From Actinomycetes bacterium (GTDB lineage Bacteria > Actinomycetota > Thermoleophilia > Solirubrobacterales > JACPNS01), in NCBI GenBank assembly GCA_023404495.1, contig JAEYBE010000051.1, forward strand, positions 34,054 to 98,053: a stretch of 64,000 nucleotides of DNA, read 5' to 3'. Shown piece after piece: positions 58,588 through 64,000 of this stretch. The position numbers and the translations under genes were made by a program. The notes below the pieces were generated by a model, which worked only from the letters and a program-made list of their open reading frames with translations, made no database searches and had not been told where the DNA came from. Position 1 is the first letter of the stretch, and each line of letters starts with the position of its first letter.

Positions 58588-59516
58588 AGTGTCGCCTTCC
58601 CGTCCGCGGTGATCTCCAGGAAGCGCTGCTCGAGCGAGTCCTGAAGCGGATAGAGCGAAAGCACGCCGATCCCGGCGTCAAAAAGCGTTTTGCCCGTGAG
58701 CGCGAGCGTGTCGTCGTCGGCGCGATCGACGCCGAGCGTCAGTCCGCCGTGTTCGTCGGTCGCCAGGTTCTTGACGAATTGGGCGCCGTGGAGCAATGCG
58801 GCGCCGGCTTCGACGTCGGCGACTCGCACGTAGATCCGCTGGCTGCCGCCGCTGAGCAGTTCGTCGACCGAGCCGAAGGCGATCATCCGGCCCTCCTGGA
58901 TGATCGCGATGTCGTCCGCCATCTTCTGGACTTCGCTGAGAATGTGGGAGGAGATGAAGACGCTGCGGCCCTCATCGACAAAGGACCGGATCAGGTCGCG
59001 GAATTCCGCCAAGCCAGCCGGGTCGAGGCCGTTGGTCGGCTCGTCGAGGATCAGCAGTTTGGGATCGTTGAGCAGCGCGCGAGCAACGCCCAGGCGCTGG
59101 CGCATGCCCAGCGAGTAGTTCTTCACCGGCTCGTCGGCCCGGTCGGCCAGGCGCACGCGCTCGAGCGAGCCCTGGATGCGGTCGTGCGCGCCGCCCGCGT
59201 AGTGGGCGGCCCAGACTTCGAGGTTCTGGCGGCCTGTGAGGTATGGGTAGAAGCGCGGCTCCTCCACGATGCCGCCGACCTCGGCGAGCGCCTTGTGCGT
59301 CTGGTGGGGAACGTCGTAGCCGCAGACCTCGATCTTGCCGGATGTTGCACGCGCGAGCCCGAGCATCATCCGGATCAGCGTGGTTTTGCCGCAGCCGTTG
59401 GGTCCGAGCCAGGCAAAACAGCGCCCTGCTGGGACCTCGACGGTGACGTCATCGACTGCTGTCAGCTGGCCGAAACGCTTGGTCACGCCTTCGAGCTTGA
59501 TCACCTGGTCAGGCAT
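58584..59516 (-). CDS. ABC transporter ATP-binding protein
   Basis: The 310-residue ATPase has Walker A WLGPNGCGKTTLIRMMLGL, the signature YSLGMRQRLGVARALL, Walker B LLILDEPTNGLD and H-loop SVFISSHILSEVQKMADDIA. A C-terminal DUF4162-like domain (GSQRIYVRVADVEAGAALLH to LEQRFLEIT) follows. ATG 59516 begins PDQVIKLEG; a longer frame upstream overlaps the divergent zincin promoter. Together with the permease it forms an export system of the BcrA type. Confidence 0.92.
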   Translation of the reverse strand: MPDQVIKLEGVTKRFGQLTAVDDVTVEVPAGRCFAWLGPNGCGKTTLIRMMLGLARATSGKIEVCGYDVPHQTHKALAEVGGIVEEPRFYPYLTGRQNLEVWAAHYAGGAHDRIQGSLERVRLADRADEPVKNYSLGMRQRLGVARALLNDPKLLILDEPTNGLDPAGLAEFRDLIRSFVDEGRSVFISSHILSEVQKMADDIAIIQEGRMIAFGSVDELLSGGSQRIYVRVADVEAGAALLHGAQFVKNLATDEHGGLTLGVDRADDDTLALTGKTLFDAGIGVLSLYPLQDSLEQRFLEITADGKATL

Positions 59517-59569
59517 TGCGGGGCACGATATCGGCGCGATCGGGCGCTCCATCCAGCACAATCTGCGCA

Positions 59570-59995
59570 ATGGATCGCAAGCCGCCCTACACAGAAGGCA
59601 TCGGACACCTCTCCGATCGGCAGTTCGACGAGCTGGTCGACTACAGCGAGGAGCTGGCCAAGTCGCACGGCACGACCGTCACGCCGGACGCGTTCGACCA
59701 ATTGATCCAGGACGCGATCGACCGGCTGCCGGATGAGTTCCAGATGCACCTGGAAGCGGTGCCGGTGGTTGTCTCGGACCTCGGCAGGCAGCACCACGCC
59801 TACGGCCTCTACCAAGGCGATGGCGCCGGACGCGACAATTACCCTGACCGCATCATCATCTTTCGCGACACGTTGCTGCGCGACTTCGGCCATGACCTCG
59901 GACGCTTGACCGCTGAGGTCGAACGCACGCTGCGGCACGAATTGGCGCACCACCTCGGCTGGGACGAGGACGGCGTGGCGAGGCTCGGGCTCTGA
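59570..59995 (+). CDS. Zincin-type metallopeptidase family protein (PF06262-like)
   Basis: The 141-residue protein has the zinc motif HELAHHLGWDEDGV, with H123, E124 and H127 of HExxH and an acidic pair after it. The N-terminal half (DQLIQDAIDRLPDEFQMHLE, about 43-62) is typical of this small zincin family of unknown substrate. It is soluble and has no signal peptide. It is divergent from the ABC ATPase gene. Its stop appears to be overlapped by a CTG start of the next gene. Confidence 0.87.
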   Translation: MDRKPPYTEGIGHLSDRQFDELVDYSEELAKSHGTTVTPDAFDQLIQDAIDRLPDEFQMHLEAVPVVVSDLGRQHHAYGLYQGDGAGRDNYPDRIIIFRDTLLRDFGHDLGRLTAEVERTLRHELAHHLGWDEDGVARLGL

Positions 59996-60660
59996 GCTCA
60001 GCGCTTTCGCAGTGCATCGCCTTCGGCGTCGCTGCCGGGCTCTCGCCGATCCCGATCGTCGGCGTCGTGCTGATGCTCGGGACGCCGCGCGCGCGGGCCA
60101 ACAGCCTCGCCTTTGCAGCCTCGTGGAGCGTCTGCATCTTCGCGCTCGGGGCCGTGGCGATCGCGATCTCCGGCGGCACCGACGCCACCGCCAGCGACGA
60201 GAGTGGCGGTCCGACGGTTTGGAAGATCGTCTTCGGCGTGCTGCTGGTGGGAATCGGCTTGCGCTACTGGCGCCGGCGCCCGCGCGGCGATGCTCAGGCC
60301 GATCCGCCCAACTGGATGGCGGCCGTCGACCGCTTCGACGCCGCTCGCGCCGCGGGTTTGGCGTTCGTGCTCTCGGTGCTCAACCCGAAGAATCTCGTGC
60401 TCGTGCTGAGCGCCGCGGCGGCGATCTCCGGGGCCGGAATCAGCAGCGAGGACGAGCTGCTGGTGCTGGCGATCTTCACTTTGATCGCGACCGGCGGAGT
60501 TGTGACGCCGATCGTCGTCTACCTGGCGATGGGCAAACGTTCCGAGCCGATCCTGGCGCGGCTGAAGAGGTGGATGATCACCAACAACTCACTGGTGATG
60601 GTCGTCATCTGCTTACTGCTAGGCATCTTCCTAATCGCCGAAGGCCTAGCCGGCCTCTAA
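59992..60660 (+). CDS. GAP-family (Sap/LysE-like) membrane protein
   Basis: The protein has the GAP pattern: first helix IAFGVAAGLSPIPIVGVVLM, GTPRARANSLAFAASWSVCI, the helix start NPKNLVLVLSAAAAI, and the last AKRSEPIL-type basic turn before two more helices. About six hydrophobic segments are present. The only canonical in-frame start, GTG 60067, cuts off the first helix. I therefore place the start at CTG 59992, which forms a CTGA overlap with the zincin stop, like the ATGA and GTGA overlaps at other junctions in this window. It ends just before the third dispersed palindrome. Confidence 0.75.
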   Translation: MSSALSQCIAFGVAAGLSPIPIVGVVLMLGTPRARANSLAFAASWSVCIFALGAVAIAISGGTDATASDESGGPTVWKIVFGVLLVGIGLRYWRRRPRGDAQADPPNWMAAVDRFDAARAAGLAFVLSVLNPKNLVLVLSAAAAISGAGISSEDELLVLAIFTLIATGGVVTPIVVYLAMGKRSEPILARLKRWMITNNSLVMVVICLLLGIFLIAEGLAGL

Positions 60661-60665
60661 AGCCA

Positions 60666-60719
60666 ACTACGACAAAGATGCAGCTTTGACGTACGTCAAA
60701 GCTGCATCTTTGTCGTAGT
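60666..60719. repeat. Dispersed perfect palindrome, copy 3 (54 bp)
   Basis: Two 27-nt arms without a loop, identical base for base to copy 2 at 17051-17104, the central 42 bp also being found at 4648-4689. It fills nearly all the gap between the GAP-family gene (ends 60660) and the convergent oxidoreductase gene, whose stop codon starts at its last base. Confidence 0.95.
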
Positions 60720-61978
60720 CAGGAGCGTTTGCGGCGGATGGCGTTTATGCCGTCGCGCACTAGTGCGTGGCCGACTGATTCCCAGCCGGTCAGGTGTTTG
60801 CGCGGCTGCTTGCCCGCGGCCAAACGGTGCATCTGAATGTTGTTCCACCAGAGGTCGGCTGGCGGGTCGAGCAGCTTCACGCCGGTGCGGATCGGGCGAA
60901 AAGCGCTGGTGGTGTTCGCGTCGGCGATCAGCCGTCCCGGCAGATCCGGTTCAAGACAGACCGGCCGGCCGAGGCCAACCATGTCGATCCCTTCGCTCAG
61001 AGCCTCCTGCATCGCCTGCGCTGAGCGCAGGCCGCCGGTGACCATCAGAGGCATCTGGGTGATCGTGCGTGCGCGCTCGGCAAACTCCAAGAAGTAAGCC
61101 TCGCGCGCCTTTGTGCGCTCAGACTTCTTCTCTTCGGACTTGCGGTGCGCAGCGCCGACCATTGCCGGCTTTTCGTAGGTACCGCCGGAGACTTCGAGCA
61201 GATCGACCCCCTGGTCGCCGAGCGCTTCGATCACCTCGAGCGACTCGTCCTCAGAGAAGCCGCCACGCTGGAAGTCCGCGCTGTTGAGTTTGACCGAGAG
61301 GATCTTGTCGGGACCGACTGCAGCGCGCATCGCGGTGGCGAGTTCGAGCGCGAAGCGCCGCCGGCGCTCGGCGTCGCCGCCCCACTCGTCGTCGCGCTTG
61401 TTGACCAACGGGGAAAGGAACTGCGAAACGAGGTAGCCGTGCGCGCCGTGGAGTTGAACTCCGTCGAAGCCCGCATCGACGCAGACCTTCGAGGCCGTGG
61501 CGAAGCGCTCGATGATTTCGAGGATCTCCTCGTGAGTGAGCGCCTTCGGCGTTGGAAACGGTGCGCCGGGAATGTTCACCCTCACGGCGCTCGGCGCCAC
61601 GAAACGCGTCGCCACACCGGCCAATGCCTGGCGCCCCGGGTGGTTGATCTGTGCGATCGCAGGCGCACCGGCGGACTTCGCCGCCGCGGCCCACTTGGCC
61701 AACTTCCCAAGGTCACGATCGTCTTCGATCACGACGTTGCGCGGCTCTCCCACGGAGCGGCGGTCGACCATGATGTTGCCGGTGATCAGCAGGCCGCTGC
61801 CTCCTCGCGCCCACCGGCTAAACAGCACGTTGAGCTCTTCCGTCGGCGAGTTGTGGCGGTCGCCGAGCTGCTCAGAGAGCGGGGCTTTGCCGATGCGGTT
61901 TGGGACGGTGATACCGCAAGGGAGTGTCAGCGGGCTGCCGAGCGTGACGGTCGGCGCCGAAGCTTCGATGGTGGCCAT
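60719..61978 (-). CDS. NADH:flavin oxidoreductase / old yellow enzyme family
   Basis: The 419-residue FMN barrel protein matches the OYE-like family: LTLPCGITVPNRIGKAPLSE, APAIAQINHPGRQALAGVAT, GFDGVQLHGAHGYLVSQFLS, LVNKRDDEWGGDAERRRRFA, and GGLRSAQAMQEALSEGIDMV. The HGAHGYL motif is a family hallmark. Such enzymes reduce alkenes or other electron-poor substrates with NAD(P)H. ATG 61978 lies only 7 nt from the motif at 61985-62009, shared with the SDR promoter at 44749, so the two are likely under the same regulator. Confidence 0.93.
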   Translation of the reverse strand: MATIEASAPTVTLGSPLTLPCGITVPNRIGKAPLSEQLGDRHNSPTEELNVLFSRWARGGSGLLITGNIMVDRRSVGEPRNVVIEDDRDLGKLAKWAAAAKSAGAPAIAQINHPGRQALAGVATRFVAPSAVRVNIPGAPFPTPKALTHEEILEIIERFATASKVCVDAGFDGVQLHGAHGYLVSQFLSPLVNKRDDEWGGDAERRRRFALELATAMRAAVGPDKILSVKLNSADFQRGGFSEDESLEVIEALGDQGVDLLEVSGGTYEKPAMVGAAHRKSEEKKSERTKAREAYFLEFAERARTITQMPLMVTGGLRSAQAMQEALSEGIDMVGLGRPVCLEPDLPGRLIADANTTSAFRPIRTGVKLLDPPADLWWNNIQMHRLAAGKQPRKHLTGWESVGHALVRDGINAIRRKRS

Positions 61979-61984
61979 CGCGCG

Positions 61985-62009
61985 AATGTAACACCATTCG
62001 ATGTAAAGG
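61985..62009. promoter_or_regulatory. 25-bp shared promoter motif, copy B
   Basis: The sequence begins AATGTAACACCATTC and matches the copy at 44749-44773 in 20 of 25 bases, with the same relation to the gene. It contains an ATGTA direct repeat with 15-nt spacing. It lies directly upstream of the oxidoreductase start. Confidence 0.55.
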
Positions 62010-62010
62010 T

Positions 62011-62038
62011 CAAGCGCGACGATCGCCCGTCGCGCTTG
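62011..62038. terminator. 10-bp stem hairpin downstream of the DUF6159 gene
   Basis: CAAGCGCGAC (62011-62020) pairs with GTCGCGCTTG (62029-62038) across an eight-base loop, 28 nt beyond the stop of the minus-strand DUF6159 gene. It separates that gene from the promoter motif of the OYE-like gene. Confidence 0.55.
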
Positions 62039-62066
62039 CCCTATGCAAAATCAGATTCGAGCTGGA

Positions 62067-62933
62067 TCAGATCGCGGCCGGCTGGGCGCCGCCCTTGACC
62101 TTCACGGAGCCTTCGAGTTCGTCCACCGAGAACGGGCCGACGGCCTCGCCCTCGACGATGTAGCGGTAGAGCGCGACGCCGAAGACTCCCCGCACCGCTC
62201 CGCTGACGACGCCGGCCACGACCAGGCCGACGATGCCGAGCAGCAGCAGTCCGCCGCCGGCCGCAGCCGCCGCAGTGCTGCCGGTCAAGAGGATGTATCC
62301 GCCGGCGGCGCCGACGGCAATCGCCACCAGCATCGCGATGCCGGTGACCGCACCGATCGCGATGTTGCCGGTGATCTGCTGACCCCACTTCTCGCGGAAC
62401 ATCGAAGAGGAGCGCTTGATCGCCGCCGCGGGTCCAAGGCCTTCGAAGGCCAGCACCGGCGCAATCAGGAAGGTGATCAGTGCCCAAATCGCCGCGCCAA
62501 GTCCGGCCGCGATCTGCCCGGCGATGCCGCCGCGATCGCGGATCAGGTTGAAAATCATCGAGACGATCAGCGCGACAGCCGCCCACTGGGCGATCACGCT
62601 GCGACGCTGGCGGGCGACGGCGATGCCGGCGCTTGTGTCAGCCGGCTGACCGCGAAACGCGAGGTCGGCGGCCGCCGCGAGAGCGACGTTGTAATAGATC
62701 ACGGCGAACGAAGCGAGGTATCCGCCGACGACGATCAACAGCCCGCCGCCAACATACGCCGCATTGTTGTTCTCAGCCGCCTGAATCAGGATCGCGCCCG
62801 GCGCCACAAACAGCAGCGTCGCCAGCAGCGCGAATACGCCGCCGAGAATCGGAAGTTTTACGAGGCCGGGGTTCTCGCGCACGACGCCCCACGCCTTCTT
62901 GGTCAGTTGCCAGCCTTTTTTGATTCGTCCCAT
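62067..62933 (-). CDS. DUF6159 family membrane protein
   Basis: The 288-residue protein begins MGRIKKGWQLTKKAWGVVRE, then has several hydrophobic segments, with RDRGGIAGQIAAGLGAAIWA and the loop FEGLGPAAAIKRSSSMFREK between them, and a long alanine/glycine-rich segment (GSTAAAAAGGGLLLLGIVGL). It fits DUF6159, common in actinobacteria and archaea with no known function. The C-terminal soluble tail (FSVDELEGSVKVKGGAQPAA) is short. It starts 43 nt before the tetR stop on the same strand. Confidence 0.83.
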   Translation of the reverse strand: MGRIKKGWQLTKKAWGVVRENPGLVKLPILGGVFALLATLLFVAPGAILIQAAENNNAAYVGGGLLIVVGGYLASFAVIYYNVALAAAADLAFRGQPADTSAGIAVARQRRSVIAQWAAVALIVSMIFNLIRDRGGIAGQIAAGLGAAIWALITFLIAPVLAFEGLGPAAAIKRSSSMFREKWGQQITGNIAIGAVTGIAMLVAIAVGAAGGYILLTGSTAAAAAGGGLLLLGIVGLVVAGVVSGAVRGVFGVALYRYIVEGEAVGPFSVDELEGSVKVKGGAQPAAI

Positions 62934-62975
62934 GGTCTGGAATCTATCGGCCAGACGGGCGGTCGGGATTAGCTT

Positions 62976-63590
62976 CTAGGGCGAGGGCAGATGCCGCTCG
63001 ATGTACGGCATCAGCAGTGCGGTGACCTGCGCAGCGGCGTCTTCCGGCGAGCCGACCGGCAGGCCGGCGTGGCTGATGCCAAGACGCACCATCCCCTCGG
63101 CGAGGGTTCCGGCCGCCTCGGGGTCGGCATCGGGCCAGATCTCCAGCATCTTGGCCTTCAGTCGATTGCGGCCCAGCTCCACGACGGGCCCGCCGCGTGA
63201 GGTGAACAGCGAGAGCAGCTCGTCCGCACCGGGGTCTCGCACGACTATGTGGCGCACCATCGCGTCACTCGAGGCAAGATCGAGAAACCGCGCGAACCCT
63301 TGCAACAGGGCGCGCGAGGGGTCGTCGGCCGCGTCGTTGAACGCCTCCTCCACTTCGGTCAAGAAGCGATCGGCTGCGCGCAGTGCGAAAGCCTGGGCAA
63401 AGACGTCGCGCGAGCCGAACTCGTTGTAGAGCGTCTGGCGACTGACCCCGGCCTGCGTTGCAATCGCCGCCATCGAGATCTCCGACCACGGGGCGCTCTG
63501 CATCAATTCTCCGGCGGCGTCGAGCAGGCTCTCACGCAGCAGGTTGCGCGCCGCCGCGTGGTAGCCGGTGGTCTTGGTCGCAGGGGTCAC
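62976..63590 (-). CDS. TetR-family regulator of the alkB operon (AlkU/AlkX-like)
   Basis: The 204-residue protein has the TetR helix-turn-helix at residues about 17-63 (RESLLDAAGELMQSAPWSEI and SMAAIATQAGVSRQTLYNEF). GTG 63590 lies 4 nt after the rubredoxin stop, in a row with alkB and the rubredoxin gene. TetR genes at this position in actinobacterial alkB-rubA operons (AlkU, AlkX) repress the operon and respond to alkane products; the same role is likely here. The C-terminal domain has no other features. Confidence 0.87.
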   Translation of the reverse strand: MTPATKTTGYHAAARNLLRESLLDAAGELMQSAPWSEISMAAIATQAGVSRQTLYNEFGSRDVFAQAFALRAADRFLTEVEEAFNDAADDPSRALLQGFARFLDLASSDAMVRHIVVRDPGADELLSLFTSRGGPVVELGRNRLKAKMLEIWPDADPEAAGTLAEGMVRLGISHAGLPVGSPEDAAAQVTALLMPYIERHLPSP

Positions 63591-63594
63591 GCGG

Positions 63595-63759
63595 TCAGCC
63601 GACCTCTGCGAAATCGATCTTGTCGCGAACGCCGCAGTCCGGGCAGTTCCAGTCGTCGGGGACGTCGTCCCACTTGGTGCCCGCCGGGAAGCCCTCGCGC
63701 GGGTTGCCTACTTCTTCGTCGTAGATGTAGCCGCACTCGGGACACTCGAACTTCGCCAT
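63595..63759 (-). CDS. rubA: Rubredoxin
   Basis: The 54-residue protein is a complete rubredoxin: C6-P-E-C9 and C39-P-D-C42 bind a single iron, with the family pattern CGYIYDEEVGNPREGF and the DDVPDDWNCPDCG end. It carries electrons to the alkane hydroxylase AlkB. The ATG at 63759 is 5 nt after the alkB stop, with GAAAG in the alkB end as the likely ribosome site. The gene is short, so a simple length cut-off for reading frames would miss it. Confidence 0.95.
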   Translation of the reverse strand: MAKFECPECGYIYDEEVGNPREGFPAGTKWDDVPDDWNCPDCGVRDKIDFAEVG

Positions 63760-63764
63760 TTCTT

Positions 63765-64000
63765 TCACGCTCCTGCGGTAGCCGTCTGCGGCGGTCCGCC
63801 CTGCGGCTGGCCACCCTCGCCGCCACCGTACCGCTTGATGATGCGGTCACGTTTGCGCGGAAGGATGTTCGCGCGGGTGATGTCGCCGCCGTAGTGCTCG
63901 AGGACGCGGTGGTCCATCACGCGACGCCAGACGGGCGGCACGAGGGCGACGACGATCATCGTCGCGTAGCCGCTGGGCAGCTCCGGCGCCTCTTCAAAGT
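63765..64000 (-). CDS. alkB: Alkane 1-monooxygenase, 3' end (cut by window edge)
   Basis: The visible C-terminal stretch of about 78 residues matches the end of AlkB alkane hydroxylases: EEAPELPSGYATMIVVALVP, then PVWRRVMDHRVLEHYGGDIT and the typical RANILPRKRDRIIKRYGG. The histidine clusters that bind the di-iron site lie outside the window. The rubredoxin gene downstream and the TetR gene support the identification. The extension after KRYGG (GEGGQPQGGPPQTATAGA) is low-complexity and not part of the family core. Confidence 0.87.
   Translation of the reverse strand, partial: FEEAPELPSGYATMIVVALVPPVWRRVMDHRVLEHYGGDITRANILPRKRDRIIKRYGGGEGGQPQGGPPQTATAGA

Noticed and set aside
59570..60660. 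A phage or plasmid-related block around the zincin and GAP genes
   Set aside because: Base composition and codon use are like the rest, and there are no integrase, replication or structural genes.

Overview
The window is high-GC DNA packed with genes on both strands. Genes often overlap by 4 nt (ATGA or GTGA junctions) and intergenic gaps are short. The gene content points to an aerobic, heterotrophic actinobacterium: a nuo complex I operon, an IdeR/DtxR-like iron box, F420/FMN-type luciferase-like enzymes, an ECF sigma factor paired with a YCII protein, DUF3817 and DUF4442 proteins, and alkane hydroxylation. A deep-branching Thermoleophilia/Solirubrobacterales relative is my best guess, from general character only; no rRNA or phylogenetic marker was tested. 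I see no prophage, insertion sequence or CRISPR array.

Layout. 1-4060 (minus): nuoA-B-C-D-E-F, with nuoF cut by the window edge. 4205-7603: a small membrane protein, a flavin reductase-like protein, a lipoprotein cytochrome c, serS and a NarL-type response regulator. 7653-10982: an iron-box-controlled efeUOB iron uptake operon. 11792-14782: tRNA-Ser(TGA), a DUF6506 protein, then an acyl carrier protein, an acyl-CoA dehydrogenase-like flavoprotein and a stand-alone SerRS-like amino acid:carrier-protein ligase in one overlapping operon. 15039-20294: msrA, a PLP amino-acid deaminase/aldolase, a sugar-lactone oxidase, tRNA-Ser(GCT), a thioesterase-fold protein and a rhodanese. 20419-24534: sulfate uptake operon (binding protein, CysT, CysW, CysA) with an Rrf2 regulator. 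24578-30881: a secreted three-repeat protein, a VOC dioxygenase-like protein, a VIT1-type transporter, OsmC and GFA proteins, tRNA-Arg(ACG), and a decayed tRNA-Arg copy. 30915-38889: acyl-CoA synthetase, aldehyde dehydrogenase, several small enzymes and DNA polymerase IV. 38919-46520: an SQR-like flavoprotein, YCII plus ECF sigma factor, ExoD, and secreted proteins. 46595-59516: two ABC-2 exporters, TetR, a large membrane protein, PEP carboxylase, and two luciferase-like enzymes. 59570-64000: zincin, GAP-family protein, old yellow enzyme, DUF6159, then alkB-rubredoxin-tetR at the right edge.

Functional links. Iron uptake, sulfate uptake and respiration each form a coherent operon with a recognisable candidate operator upstream. 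The alkB-rubredoxin pair supplies terminal alkane oxidation. The acyl-CoA synthetase and aldehyde dehydrogenase elsewhere in the window could feed the products onward, although nothing ties them together in regulation.

Most interesting signals: the carrier-protein/aminoacylation operon at 12454-14782; a 42-54 bp perfect palindrome that recurs three times, always between convergent genes; a 25-bp motif shared by the promoters of two unlinked redox genes; and two genes that appear to need CTG starts. Serine decoding genes are unusually clustered (serS, two tRNA-Ser genes and the SerRS-like ligase within about 13 kb).
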